Below are positions 8,996-18,147 of a stretch of DNA of 64,000 bases, in pieces; positions within the stretch are counted from its first letter, which is position 1; the number at the start of each line of letters is the position of its first letter. The translations under genes and the position numbers were made by a program. Source of the stretch: Enterovibrio sp051650965 (GTDB lineage Bacteria; Pseudomonadota; Gammaproteobacteria; Enterobacterales; Vibrionaceae); contig JBOFRL010000078.1 of assembly GCA_051650965.1 (NCBI GenBank), positions 1 to 64,000 of the forward strand, written 5' to 3'. Under the pieces are notes generated by a model. It was not told the DNA's origin. It saw only the letters and a list, made by a program, of their open reading frames with translations, and did not search any database.

Positions 8996-9043
8996 AGAGT
9001 TATCAAGCGATATAACGGTCTGTGCGCGGATCATATCACCATT

Positions 9044-9059
9044 TGTGATTCATATCACG
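9044..9059. promoter_or_regulatory. CRP-like site upstream of gsk
   Basis: TGTGATTCATATCACG matches TGTGA-N6-TCACA in 9 of 10 positions. It lies in the gsk-asnS divergent region, close to gsk; whether it activates or represses is unknown. Confidence 0.6.
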
Positions 9060-9237
9060 CTGCAGACCAAGCAATAATCGCCAAATCGCGTTCAATCTTG
9101 CTTGCTCTCGCGCTAGATGACTGCCACTTATAACTATTTCGGTATAAGATACGTCATGACTATTTTTTGTTATTGAAACACGTGATTCAATAGTGATCCG
9201 CAGCGAGCGTAGCTTGCTTTTTCAAGGAGAAAAACTA

Positions 9238-10635
9238 ATGCAAAACTTTCCTGTTGCTGACGTGCTGAGCGGCAAAGTAGCTGTTGGCAGCGAAGTGACT
9301 GTACGCGGTTGGGTGCGCACGCGCCGCGATTCAAAAGCAGGCATCTCATTTTTGGCCGTATACGACGGCTCATGCTTCGATCCTATCCAAGCAGTTGTAC
9401 CCAATACTTTAGATAATTATGCAGATGTTTTGCGCCTCACTACCGGCTGCTCCGTGACCGTTAGCGGCGTCATTGTGCCAAGCCAAGGCCAAAATCAATC
9501 GGTTGAGCTGCAAGCGCAGCAAGTCACTGTCGTCGGTTTTGTTGACGATCCCGACAGCTACCCCATGGCTAAAACGCGCCACTCTATCGAATATTTGCGC
9601 GAAGTTGCCCACCTTCGCCCGCGCACCAACGTGATCGGCGCCGTCGCGCGCGTACGCCACACGCTAGCACAGGCCATTCACCGTTTTTATCACGAAAATG
9701 GCTTTTTCTGGGTTTCATCGCCGCTGATCACAGCTTCTGACGCAGAAGGCGCAGGCGAAATGTTCCGCGTTTCGACGCTGGATCTGCAAAACTTGCCGCG
9801 CACCGAGCAAGGAAATATTGATTTTTCACAAGATTTCTTTGGAAAAGAGACCTTTTTGACCGTTTCAGGCCAATTAAATGCCGAAGCGTACGCTTGCGCC
9901 ATTAGCAAAGTTTACACTTTTGGCCCAACGTTTCGCGCAGAAAACTCTAACACAAGCCGCCACTTAGCTGAGTTTTGGATGATCGAGCCAGAAGTGGCGT
10001 TTGCGACACTCGACGACATCGCAAAACTGGCAGAAGCAATGCTCAAATACGCCTTTAGCGCGGTATTAAGCGAGCGCGCGGACGATTTGGCCTTTTTTGC
10101 CGACAGGATCGACAAAAACGTCATTACTCGCCTTGAAAGCTTCATCAACTCCGATTTTGCGCAAATCGACTACAGCGACGCGATCACAGTGCTGCAAAAC
10201 TGCGGCAAGCAGTTCGAGTTCCCTGTTGAATGGGGCATTGATCTGGCGTCTGAGCACGAGCGTTATTTGGCTGAAGAGCACTTTAACGCGCCAGTGGTTG
10301 TAAAAAATTACCCGAAAGATATCAAAGCGTTCTACATGCGCCAAAACGAAGACGGCAAAACCGTGGCCGCGATGGACGTGCTTGCCCCAGGGATCGGCGA
10401 AATCATCGGCGGCTCACAGCGCGAAGAGCGTCTTGAGCTTTTAGACGCGCGCATGATTGAAATGGGCATCGACCCGCAGCACATGAGCTGGTACCGCGAT
10501 CTGCGCCGTTACGGCACCGTTCCGCACGCAGGTTTTGGCCTCGGCTTTGAGCGCCTCGTCTCTTATGTGACCGGCATGAACAACGTGCGCGATGTGATCC
10601 CATTCCCACGCACACCGCGCAGCGCTAACTTCTAA
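9238..10635 (+). CDS. asnS: Asparaginyl-tRNA synthetase
   Basis: This class IIb synthetase charges tRNA-Asn with asparagine. The 465 residues comprise an N-terminal OB-fold anticodon-binding domain (about 1-115, VRGWVRTRRDSKAG) and the catalytic core with motif 2 (FRAENSNTSRHLAEFW) and motif 3 (GLGFERLVSYVTG). The ATG at 9238 is chosen over an upstream one at 9193 because AAGGAG lies directly before it and MQNFPVADVL matches the E. coli N-terminus. It sits next to aspC, as in E. coli, where ompF separates the two. Confidence 0.96.
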   Translation: MQNFPVADVLSGKVAVGSEVTVRGWVRTRRDSKAGISFLAVYDGSCFDPIQAVVPNTLDNYADVLRLTTGCSVTVSGVIVPSQGQNQSVELQAQQVTVVGFVDDPDSYPMAKTRHSIEYLREVAHLRPRTNVIGAVARVRHTLAQAIHRFYHENGFFWVSSPLITASDAEGAGEMFRVSTLDLQNLPRTEQGNIDFSQDFFGKETFLTVSGQLNAEAYACAISKVYTFGPTFRAENSNTSRHLAEFWMIEPEVAFATLDDIAKLAEAMLKYAFSAVLSERADDLAFFADRIDKNVITRLESFINSDFAQIDYSDAITVLQNCGKQFEFPVEWGIDLASEHERYLAEEHFNAPVVVKNYPKDIKAFYMRQNEDGKTVAAMDVLAPGIGEIIGGSQREERLELLDARMIEMGIDPQHMSWYRDLRRYGTVPHAGFGLGFERLVSYVTGMNNVRDVIPFPRTPRSANF

Positions 10636-10680
10636 CTTGCGCTGGGTAAAACTTTTTTAAAATCAATGTGCTCTACTTTA

Positions 10681-10706
10681 AAGACCGTGCCTGCGGTCTT
10701 TTTTTT
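10681..10706 (+). terminator. Rho-independent terminator after asnS
   Basis: AAGACCG and CGGTCTT (7-bp stem, 6-base loop) are followed by eight T residues. Confidence 0.88.
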
Positions 10707-10758
10707 GCGCGCGCAAATATGCTATAACCGTTAAAAACCGCGCCAATAAAGGACTCTC

Positions 10759-11961
10759 ATGTTTGAAAAAATAGATCTTGCCCCTGCCGATCCCATTTTA
10801 GGACTCAGCGAAGAGTTTAATCGTGATCCTCGCCTGCATAAGATCAACCTCAGTGTGGGCATTTACAAAGATGAGCTGGGCAACACCCCCATTTTACAAT
10901 CGGTGCAGCAAGCCGAGCAGCAACTGCTTGAAAAACAAAGTAGCAAAACCTATCTGAATATCGAAGGAAGCGCAGACTATGCACAAGCGGTGCAAAAACT
11001 ACTTTTTTCCGAGCATTTTCAGCATCTTAGCGAGCAGATCTGCACCGCGCATACCCCAGGCGGAACTGGCGCGCTGCGCGTAGCGGCGGAGTTTATCAAA
11101 CGTAATATCGGCGATGTAACGGTTTGGGTAAGCGATCCGACGTGGGCCAATCATCTGGCCATTTTTGCCGCCGCGGGCCTAAAGACGCAAACCTACCCTT
11201 ACCGCGCGGCGCCAAACGGCACGCTCGATGTGGACGCGATTTGCGAGCAGCTCGCTTTGGCCAAGGCAGGCGACGTTTTGCTGCTGCACGGTTGCTGTCA
11301 CAATCCAACCGGCATTGATCCGACGCTTTCGCAGTGGCAAAAATTGGCGCACTTTTGTCTCAAGCGTGAACTGCTGCCATTTTTTGACTTTGCTTATCAA
11401 GGATTTGCGCATGGCGTGGAATTAGATGCTACGCCGCTACAGCTGTTTGTCGTGCATTGTCCGGAACTGTTAGTTGCCAGCTCCTTTTCGAAAAATTTTG
11501 GGCTGTATAATGAGCGAGTCGGCGCGCTTACCTTGCTCGGCGCCCAGCCGCAGGCCGCTCGCCACGCTTTTAGCCAAATCAAAGCCATCGTACGCACGCT
11601 CTACTCCAACCCGCCGGCACATGGCGCGGCGATCGTGACGACCATTTTAAACGACGCCAAGCTTTACCCGCTGTGGCTTGAAGAAGTGACGCAGATGCGC
11701 GCGCGGATCCAAAAAATGCGCACGCTGTTTGTCAAAACGCTGCGTGAGTTTGGCGTGCAGCAAGACTTTAGCTTTATCGAGCAGCAGTGCGGCATGTTCT
11801 CTTTTTCTGGGCTGACGTCCGCGCAAGTCGCCGCGCTTAAAAGCGAGCACGCTATCTATATCGTAGGCTCAGGGCGGATCAGCGTTGCGGGGATGACTGA
11901 GCAAAATATTCCGATAATTTGCCAAGCGATAGCTCAAGTTCTAAACCAGAGCAAAAACTAG
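10759..11961 (+). CDS. aspC: Aspartate/aromatic aminotransferase (class I)
   Basis: This PLP-dependent enzyme interconverts aspartate and oxaloacetate using glutamate/2-oxoglutarate, possibly also acting on aromatic substrates. Its 400 residues match the AspC/TyrB subgroup (396-397 in E. coli). The PLP lysine is K245 in SSFSKNFGLYNERVG; HNPTGIDPT and the C-terminal arginine motif GSGRISVAGM are present. AAGGACTCTC precedes the ATG. Position next to asnS favours the name aspC, but tyrB-type specificity cannot be excluded. Confidence 0.9.
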   Translation: MFEKIDLAPADPILGLSEEFNRDPRLHKINLSVGIYKDELGNTPILQSVQQAEQQLLEKQSSKTYLNIEGSADYAQAVQKLLFSEHFQHLSEQICTAHTPGGTGALRVAAEFIKRNIGDVTVWVSDPTWANHLAIFAAAGLKTQTYPYRAAPNGTLDVDAICEQLALAKAGDVLLLHGCCHNPTGIDPTLSQWQKLAHFCLKRELLPFFDFAYQGFAHGVELDATPLQLFVVHCPELLVASSFSKNFGLYNERVGALTLLGAQPQAARHAFSQIKAIVRTLYSNPPAHGAAIVTTILNDAKLYPLWLEEVTQMRARIQKMRTLFVKTLREFGVQQDFSFIEQQCGMFSFSGLTSAQVAALKSEHAIYIVGSGRISVAGMTEQNIPIICQAIAQVLNQSKN

Positions 11962-11990
11962 CGCTTTTACGCCGAGTTGAGCACAAAACA

Positions 11991-12013
11991 AAAGCCCGCT
12001 GCTGCGGGCTTTC
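11991..12013. terminator. Bidirectional terminator between aspC and the YjiH-like gene
   Basis: AAAGCCCGC and GCGGGCTTT form a 9-bp stem with a 4-base loop between convergent genes. The T-tracts are short in both directions. Confidence 0.7.
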
Positions 12014-12042
12014 ATCTATCAAAAAATAGCGGTTAGCTTAAA

Positions 12043-13413
12043 TCAAAAAATTAAGTGCGCCACACCGACGATCACCGGCAGAGTCACCAGCGTACGCAGC
12101 AAGAAGATCAGCACCAATTCCCACAATTTCACCGGAATTTTGCTACCTAGCAGCAACGCGCCCACTTCAGACATGTAAATAAGCTGCGTTACCGACAGCG
12201 CTGCAATGATAAAGCGCGTCATTTCGCTCTCTATCGAGGTTGCCAGTACCGCGGGAATAAACATGTCCGCAAAACCGACCACAATAGTTTTAGACGCCGC
12301 CTGCGCTTCTGGCACATTCAGCGCCTCAAGCAGAGGGATAAATGGCGTGCCAAGTATGGTGAAAATTGACGTGTATTCCGCGATGATGAGCGCGGTTGTG
12401 CCAATAGCCATCACAACCGGCAACACGCCAAACACCATTTCAGCGGCGTTTTGCAGGCCTTCTTTTAGCACTTTTAACAAAGAGCTAATTTGCGCCGAGC
12501 GGTTCAACGCTGATTTTACGCCGTAAGAAAACGCCGTTTCACCTTCTGGCAGCGCGTCATGGCTGACGTCTTTAGTTGAGCCGTCAATCAACTTATTTTT
12601 CTTCCAGCATAGCGGCGGCAAACGCGGCGTGATGATAGCGGCCACAACGCCTGCCAGACAAACCGTCAGGTAAAAGGAGAAAAAGTGTTGCTCAAGGCCA
12701 ACTTGCGCGATGACTACCAAACAAAAGCTGATAGAAACGGCTGAAAACGTGGTGCCAACGATAGCAGCTTCACGCTCGGTATAATGGCCATTTTGATATT
12801 GTTTGCTCGACATCAAAATCGCAACACTACCGTCACCAAGCCATGAGCTGATACAGTCAACCGCAGAGCGGCCAGGCAGACCAAACAGTGGACGCATCAC
12901 TTTCGTCATTAGCGCGCCGATAAACTCGAGCAAGCCAAAATTGGTCAGCAGCGGCAAAAACAGTCCAGCAAAAACAAACACTGACAGCAACGTCGGCAAT
13001 AGCTCAGCTAAAACAAAGCCGCCAGTGCTTTCGTGGATGACCAGCGCAGGACCCGACGAGGTATATACCATCAGCACAAAAAATGCGCCGACAATGCGCA
13101 CAAGCAGCCATGCAGTCGTAGGCAAAAACAGCGCAGAGAGAAAATGCGATTTGGTGATAAATGCAGGTTTGGTGATTTTTGCTATCACCGCGATGGTCGT
13201 GCTCATCACAACGAGGCCGACAATCAAAATCGGTGCAAAAGTGCCTAACAGCCCCAGCAGCGATTTGGCAAAATAGGCAACAGGAATAGTAAAACCATCA
13301 CTTATCGCAACCGGCGTCATAAAAAGCAGCACGCCAAGCAGCGATGGGATGAGGAACATTAAAAAATTGCGAATACTGAATTGCGGATGAGACAAGCTTT
13401 GTGATTTTTGCAT
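12043..13413 (-). CDS. YjiH-family nucleoside-recognition (Gate domain) membrane protein
   Basis: This 456-residue polytopic inner-membrane protein has roughly ten hydrophobic segments and resembles the YjiH family of gate-domain proteins. The start at 13413 is chosen because GAGGCGG lies nine bases upstream; a start at 13443 lacks a ribosome site. Conserved-looking stretches include LIPSLLGVLLFMTP near the N-terminus and SSWLGDGSVAILMSSKQY mid-protein. The transported substrate is unknown; relatives are annotated by domain only. It is monocistronic and convergent with aspC. Confidence 0.75.
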   Translation of the reverse strand: MQKSQSLSHPQFSIRNFLMFLIPSLLGVLLFMTPVAISDGFTIPVAYFAKSLLGLLGTFAPILIVGLVVMSTTIAVIAKITKPAFITKSHFLSALFLPTTAWLLVRIVGAFFVLMVYTSSGPALVIHESTGGFVLAELLPTLLSVFVFAGLFLPLLTNFGLLEFIGALMTKVMRPLFGLPGRSAVDCISSWLGDGSVAILMSSKQYQNGHYTEREAAIVGTTFSAVSISFCLVVIAQVGLEQHFFSFYLTVCLAGVVAAIITPRLPPLCWKKNKLIDGSTKDVSHDALPEGETAFSYGVKSALNRSAQISSLLKVLKEGLQNAAEMVFGVLPVVMAIGTTALIIAEYTSIFTILGTPFIPLLEALNVPEAQAASKTIVVGFADMFIPAVLATSIESEMTRFIIAALSVTQLIYMSEVGALLLGSKIPVKLWELVLIFLLRTLVTLPVIVGVAHLIF

Positions 13414-13593
13414 AATAATGCACCGCCTCAAGATAAATACCATTGATTGATGGTTGTATATTAGTCAGCAACCGCCAAACTGTAAACATAATTATTCACT
13501 TTAATGCAATAAAACATCATAAAATTTAGAAAAATCATTTTAATACAGTAATATGTGCAATTAGAAAAGAATAAATATTCACTTTTATGCCAG

Positions 13594-13621
13594 AAAAAAG
13601 CAGCATGGCTAAGCCATGCTG
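13594..13621 (-). terminator. Rho-independent terminator after roxA
   Basis: On the minus strand CAGCATGGCT and AGCCATGCTG form a long stem with a tight loop followed by GCTTTTTTCTGG. Confidence 0.8.
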
Positions 13622-13629
13622 TTTGTAAT

Positions 13630-14778
13630 TTACGCTTTAGGATACCAATAACCTTGATTGCAGAAATCGGTCAGCATCGTCATAAATGCTTGATCTTCTA
13701 GTAAATCTTCAAGATGCGTGCCGGTAAAAAACGCTTCATCACACAAAATGCTGGCCGCTTTAGCACAATTTTTTGGCAACGTGATCTCTTCACCATTAAT
13801 AAAAATGCTGCACGGATTGTTTTCGTAATAGAGCGTCTTTAGGCCCGACACTTTTTCAAGCTCTTGACCGCGCTGCAAAAATTGATAGAGCTCGTCGTAA
13901 CTCCACTTAGGCTCAGCCGACATAATATCGAGTTCATGACGCGACTGACTCAATAATTTGCCAAGCCAGCGCGACTTAAGCGCCTCGTCAGTGAGCAGCG
14001 CCTGCAACATTTCGTTTAATAGCTGATAATCGCTATCTAAAATAACGCCATGTTTTTCACGCGTTTTTAGCTGCGGCGCATGCAAATGCACGTCGCCACA
14101 CTCATGCTCAAGCACGAAATCGGCAAAATGGCTCAGCAGCTCTTGCTGCTTATAAGAGCGGTATCCTACTGAATAACTTAAAGAAACATCGATGGTGTTT
14201 CCTTCGTGAGGAAAACCTGGGGGAATATACAAAATATCGCCTGGATACAAGATTTCGTCGATGATCGGCTCAAATCCGGTAATTTGCCGCAGGCCAGTGT
14301 GCAAATTGGCCTCTTCATAGTCGCCCTTTGGCCCCACGCGCCAACGGCGCTTTCCCATCCCTTGGATAATAAAAACATCATATTGATCAATGTGCGGGCC
14401 CACGCCGCCTTCTGGCATCGACAGGCAGATCATCACATCATCAAGCAGCCAGTTCGGCAGTTTTTCGAACGGCTGCGCCAGCATTCTCACTCCCGGATGC
14501 CAATGGTTTGCCGCCTGCACGATCAGCTGAGAGTGCGTGTCGGGAAAATCATCGAAATTGTCAAACGGACCGTGCTTTGCCTGCCATTTGCCATCGCTGT
14601 TTTCCACAAAACGCGAGTCTATCTCCTCCTCCATGGCAAGCCCTGCCACTTCATCGGGGCTGATAGGATCGACAAAATTGGCAAAACCTTGACGGATGAT
14701 CACCGGCTTTTTATGCCAGTTATTTGCTAAAAACTCATCAAAATCAAAATTAAACTGGTATTCATTTAACGACTGCAT
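13630..14778 (-). CDS. roxA: Ribosomal protein uL16 arginine hydroxylase (cupin/JmjC oxygenase)
   Basis: This is a 2-oxoglutarate/Fe(II)-dependent oxygenase of the YcfD/RoxA family, whose E. coli member hydroxylates an arginine of ribosomal protein uL16. The JmjC metal triad is partly visible as HIDQYD (HxD) and the later PGFPHEGNT histidine; the C-terminal part contains the expected dimerisation and winged-helix regions. The 382-residue form starting MQSLNEYQFNFDFDEF is chosen over a 413-residue form because AGGA precedes the internal ATG and the longer one would run into the purB terminator. It is downstream of purB. Confidence 0.9.
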   Translation of the reverse strand: MQSLNEYQFNFDFDEFLANNWHKKPVIIRQGFANFVDPISPDEVAGLAMEEEIDSRFVENSDGKWQAKHGPFDNFDDFPDTHSQLIVQAANHWHPGVRMLAQPFEKLPNWLLDDVMICLSMPEGGVGPHIDQYDVFIIQGMGKRRWRVGPKGDYEEANLHTGLRQITGFEPIIDEILYPGDILYIPPGFPHEGNTIDVSLSYSVGYRSYKQQELLSHFADFVLEHECGDVHLHAPQLKTREKHGVILDSDYQLLNEMLQALLTDEALKSRWLGKLLSQSRHELDIMSAEPKWSYDELYQFLQRGQELEKVSGLKTLYYENNPCSIFINGEEITLPKNCAKAASILCDEAFFTGTHLEDLLEDQAFMTMLTDFCNQGYWYPKA

Positions 14779-14815
14779 GATTTTCCTAAAACGTAGTTGC
14801 GAGGGATGAGATAAA

Positions 14816-14842
14816 ACAAAACCCGCCTCAAGGCGGGCTTTG
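14816..14842 (-). terminator. Rho-independent terminator after purB
   Basis: On the minus strand GCCCGCC-TTGA-GGCGGGT is followed by TTTGTTTT. It separates the mnmA-hflD-purB unit from roxA. Confidence 0.82.
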
Positions 14843-14857
14843 TCTGTGAGCGTGCGT

Positions 14858-16225
14858 TTATAAAAGATCAACCAAACGCGCAGCGTCGCCCAAATAATTG
14901 CTCGGCGTCAGCGCTTTAAGGCGCTCTTTTTCCGCCTCTGGCAACGCTAATCCGTCGATGAAAAGCGCAAGCTCGCCCGCGGTAATGCGCTTGCCGCGCG
15001 TGAGCTCTTTTAATTTTTCATACGGTTTTTCAATGCCATAGCGGCGCATGACAGTTTGAATAGGCTCAGCGAGCACTTCCCAATTTTGCGACAAGTGCAG
15101 CTCCAGCATTTGCGGGTCGACATCGAGTTTGGTCAGCCCTTTCAGCAAGGAGTGATAAGCCACTAGCGCATATCCTGCGCCAATGCCGAGGTTTCGCAGC
15201 ACGGTCGAGTCACTGAGATCACGCTGCCAGCGCGAAATCGGCAGCTTTTGCCCAAGGTGCGTAAAAATCGCATTGGCAAGTCCAAGATTTCCTTCGGCAT
15301 TTTCAAAATCGATCGGGTTTATCTTGTGCGGCATTGTCGATGAGCCAATTTCGCCACTTATCGATTTTTGCGTAAAGACGCCAAGCGCAATGTAGCCCCA
15401 AATATCGCGAGAAAAATCAATCAAGATGGTGTTGAAACGCGTCAGCGCGTCAAACAGCTGCGCAATGTAATCGTGCGGCTCAATTTGGGTTGTGTAAGGA
15501 TTCCAGCACAGCCCAAGTTCTGTAACAAACTGCTCGCTCAGCTGATGCCAGTCAACCTGCGGATACGCGCTCAGATGGGCATTGTAGTTGCCAACTGCGC
15601 CGTTCATCTTGGCCAGAATTTCGACCTGCTCCACTTGCTCAATTTGCCGCTGCAAGCGGTACGCAAAATTGGCCAGCTCTTTGCCCACAGTGGTCGGCGT
15701 GGCCGGCTGCCCATGCGTGCGTGACAAGAGCGCAACATTGCGATAAGACTTAGCCAGCGTTGTCAGCGTGTGCACAAGCGCGCGCATTTGCGGCAATAGC
15801 ACCGTTTGACGCGCCTCTTGCAACATCAGCGCATGCGCGCAGTTATTGATATCTTCCGACGTGCAAGCAAAATGGATAAATTCGCTCACCGCTTGTAGCT
15901 CAGGATGCGCGGCAAACTTCTCTTTTAGAAAATATTCCACCGCTTTCACGTCATGGTTGGTGACGCGCTCGATCTCTTTGATCCGCATGGCGTCGCGCTC
16001 AGAAAATTGCGCGAAAATATCTTGTAAAAACCGCTCAACATCGGCGGAAAATGGTGCAACTTCGGCGATATCCTGCGCTGCCGCCAATTTTTGTAGCCAG
16101 CGAATTTCCACTAGCACTCGGTATTTTAACAGACCAAATTCACTAAAAATTGGCCGAAGCGCAATCAACTTTTCGCCATAACGGCCATCAAGCGGCGAAA
16201 GCGCGCTTAGCGCAGACAACTGCAT
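14858..16225 (-). CDS. purB: Adenylosuccinate lyase
   Basis: This enzyme catalyses two fumarate-releasing steps of purine synthesis (SAICAR to AICAR, adenylosuccinate to AMP). Its 455 residues match E. coli PurB (456). The fumarase/aspartase superfamily signature GSSTMPHKINP is present near residue 295, with the flexible-loop serines, and HFACTSEDINN and SRTHGQPATP motifs. AGGAG precedes the ATG. It follows hflD by 14 bases, the conserved mnmA-hflD-purB order of gammaproteobacteria. Confidence 0.96.
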   Translation of the reverse strand: MQLSALSALSPLDGRYGEKLIALRPIFSEFGLLKYRVLVEIRWLQKLAAAQDIAEVAPFSADVERFLQDIFAQFSERDAMRIKEIERVTNHDVKAVEYFLKEKFAAHPELQAVSEFIHFACTSEDINNCAHALMLQEARQTVLLPQMRALVHTLTTLAKSYRNVALLSRTHGQPATPTTVGKELANFAYRLQRQIEQVEQVEILAKMNGAVGNYNAHLSAYPQVDWHQLSEQFVTELGLCWNPYTTQIEPHDYIAQLFDALTRFNTILIDFSRDIWGYIALGVFTQKSISGEIGSSTMPHKINPIDFENAEGNLGLANAIFTHLGQKLPISRWQRDLSDSTVLRNLGIGAGYALVAYHSLLKGLTKLDVDPQMLELHLSQNWEVLAEPIQTVMRRYGIEKPYEKLKELTRGKRITAGELALFIDGLALPEAEKERLKALTPSNYLGDAARLVDLL

Positions 16226-16239
16226 ATATAAACTCCTAA

Positions 16240-16866
16240 CTACGGCGCAATATTGCGCTCAAGAATGATCCTTGCCTGCTCAAACATTTTTTTGCGGCCA
16301 AATAGAATTTGCAAACGGCTACCGCCGAGTTGACGCCACAGCACTGTGCTACGGATCCCCGCAAGTAACAAAGCGCGCACCTTATGCTGCACGCCAACTT
16401 GCTGTAATTGCTGAGAATTTCCAACAATCTGGATCCGCGGTCCAATGGGGCTTATCACATCAAGGTAGATGCTGGCAAAATTGCTGATCATCTGCTCATC
16501 CAGCAAACCAAAATGCTGCACCTGCCGCTCTGCGGTCGAAAGGCGCTGCGCCAGCGTCGCCATCATTTGCTTGTTTGCCGAAAGCTTACGCTCTAGCGCT
16601 AATAAATTAACCACATAACGGGTAACATCGTTGTTACCCTTACTGCTTTGCAAACTATTAATAAAAGCCTTTAAGCCCACGGCCAATTTAGCTTCATTTT
16701 CAAATACTGCCGCCGTCGAGCTTGGATTTAAGATCACAATACTTTGCAAACTTATTCGCGTCGCTTCAACATCAGCCACACCGGTACGCGCGACCTCATC
16801 GACCAGTCTCGCGGCTTGACAAATCCCCGCAAAAGCGAGTGTGCGCTCATACAATGTACCAGTCAT
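16240..16866 (-). CDS. hflD: High frequency lysogenization protein HflD
   Basis: This 208-residue, mostly helical protein is the orthologue of E. coli HflD/YcfC (213 aa), which associates peripherally with the inner membrane and modulates lambda CII. Matching stretches include LAFAGICQAARLV at the N-terminus and YLDVISPLGPRIQ-like YLDVISPIGPRI, then VRALLLAGIRSTVLW. Its normal host role is not established. It lies between mnmA and purB, spaced by 24 and 14 bases, suggesting one transcript. Confidence 0.92.
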   Translation of the reverse strand: MTGTLYERTLAFAGICQAARLVDEVARTGVADVEATRISLQSIVILNPSSTAAVFENEAKLAVGLKAFINSLQSSKGNNDVTRYVVNLLALERKLSANKQMMATLAQRLSTAERQVQHFGLLDEQMISNFASIYLDVISPIGPRIQIVGNSQQLQQVGVQHKVRALLLAGIRSTVLWRQLGGSRLQILFGRKKMFEQARIILERNIAP

Positions 16867-16890
16867 AGCTTTTACCTAATCCATTATTTC

Positions 16891-18015
16891 TCAAATACTT
16901 TGTGTTCCAACCAAGCGCTGTTCAATGATGGCGCCGCCAAGGCAAATTTCACCTTGGTAAAATACTGCCGACTGTCCAGCCGTCACCGCAAACTGAGGTT
17001 CATCAAAAATAACTTTAATACGATTTTCACCGTCAGCCACGACAGTGCAGGCGCAATCTTGCTGACGGTAGCGCGTTTTTACGCTGCAGCGCAGAGGAAA
17101 AGCGAGCGGCTCTCTTGCGACAAAATGCAGCTGCCCTGCGATCATTCCAGTCGAATACAGGCGCGGATGCTCGCGACCTTGCGCAACAATCAACACATTG
17201 CGCTGCAGATCTTTATCAACCACATACCACGGTTCGTCGCTGCCCTCTTTTTGCCCGCCGATCATCAGCCCTTTGCGCTGGCCAAGCGTATGATACATAA
17301 GACCTTGATGCTCGCCGATCGCAACGCCATCCACCGTTTCAATCACGCCAGGTTTAGCCGGCAGATAAGTTTGCAAAAACTCGGTAAATTTGCGCTCACC
17401 AATAAAGCAGATCCCAGTCGAATCTTTTTTGTCGGCAGTTACCAGCCCACATTGCTGGGCAATGGCGCGCACCTGCGGCTTTGTCAGCTCGCCAACAGGA
17501 AAAAGGCTTTGCGCAAGCTGCTCGTGGCTTAACGTGTATAAAAAGTAGCTTTGATCTTTATTATCATCCACACCACGCAGCAACTGCACTTTTTCGCCAG
17601 CGTTTTGCACAAAACTGCGGCGCACATAGTGCCCCATCGCGATAAAATCAGCTTGTAACACATTGATTGCATGATCTAAAAATGCTTTAAACTTGATCTC
17701 TTTGTTACACAAAATATCGGGGTTTGGGGTGCGTCCAGCGCGGTATTCACTTAAGAAATGCTCAAAAACGCGATCCCAGTATTCTGCAGCAAAATTAATC
17801 GTGTGCAGTTTTATGCCTAATTTATCACACACTGCTTTCGCGTCATTGAGATCCGCCGCTGCAGAGCAAAATTCCTCATTGTCATCCTCTTCCCAATTTT
17901 TCATGAAGAGGCCTTCAACGTGGTAGCCTTGTTCTTTTAGCAGGTAAGCCGATACAGAAGAGTCTACCCCTCCAGACATTCCGACAATCACTTTTTTGCT
18001 GCGATGATCCGACAT
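16891..18015 (-). CDS. mnmA: tRNA-specific 2-thiouridylase MnmA
   Basis: This enzyme activates U34 of tRNA-Lys, -Glu and -Gln with ATP and transfers sulfur from the Tus relay to form s2U34. The N-terminal PP-loop is VGMSGGVDSSV; the two family catalytic cysteines are in PNPDILCNKEIKF and DSTGICFIGERKF. The 374-residue form starting MSDHRSKKVIVG matches the E. coli length (368); an upstream in-frame start at 18087 adds 24 unrelated residues and is not used. It is the first gene of the mnmA-hflD-purB unit. Confidence 0.94.
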   Translation of the reverse strand: MSDHRSKKVIVGMSGGVDSSVSAYLLKEQGYHVEGLFMKNWEEDDNEEFCSAAADLNDAKAVCDKLGIKLHTINFAAEYWDRVFEHFLSEYRAGRTPNPDILCNKEIKFKAFLDHAINVLQADFIAMGHYVRRSFVQNAGEKVQLLRGVDDNKDQSYFLYTLSHEQLAQSLFPVGELTKPQVRAIAQQCGLVTADKKDSTGICFIGERKFTEFLQTYLPAKPGVIETVDGVAIGEHQGLMYHTLGQRKGLMIGGQKEGSDEPWYVVDKDLQRNVLIVAQGREHPRLYSTGMIAGQLHFVAREPLAFPLRCSVKTRYRQQDCACTVVADGENRIKVIFDEPQFAVTAGQSAVFYQGEICLGGAIIEQRLVGTQSI

Positions 18016-18101
18016 TTTTATACTATTACTTGATGAAATTGGCGTAATTTTAACAGAAAGCAGCTGTGACTGCCTAACGAAAATCACAAGAAAAAGTGTA
18101 C

Positions 18102-18127
18102 AAAAAAGCCGCGCAAGAAGCGCGGCT
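18102..18127 (-). terminator. Rho-independent terminator after htpG
   Basis: On the minus strand AGCCGCGC-TTCTT-GCGCGGCT is followed by TTTTTG; an 8-bp GC-rich stem. Confidence 0.87.
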
Positions 18128-18147
18128 AGTTAAAAAAGTTCACGCAA

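Noticed and set aside
14206..14730. 174-codon plus-strand ORF opposite roxA
   Set aside because: Antisense shadow of a well-supported conserved gene.
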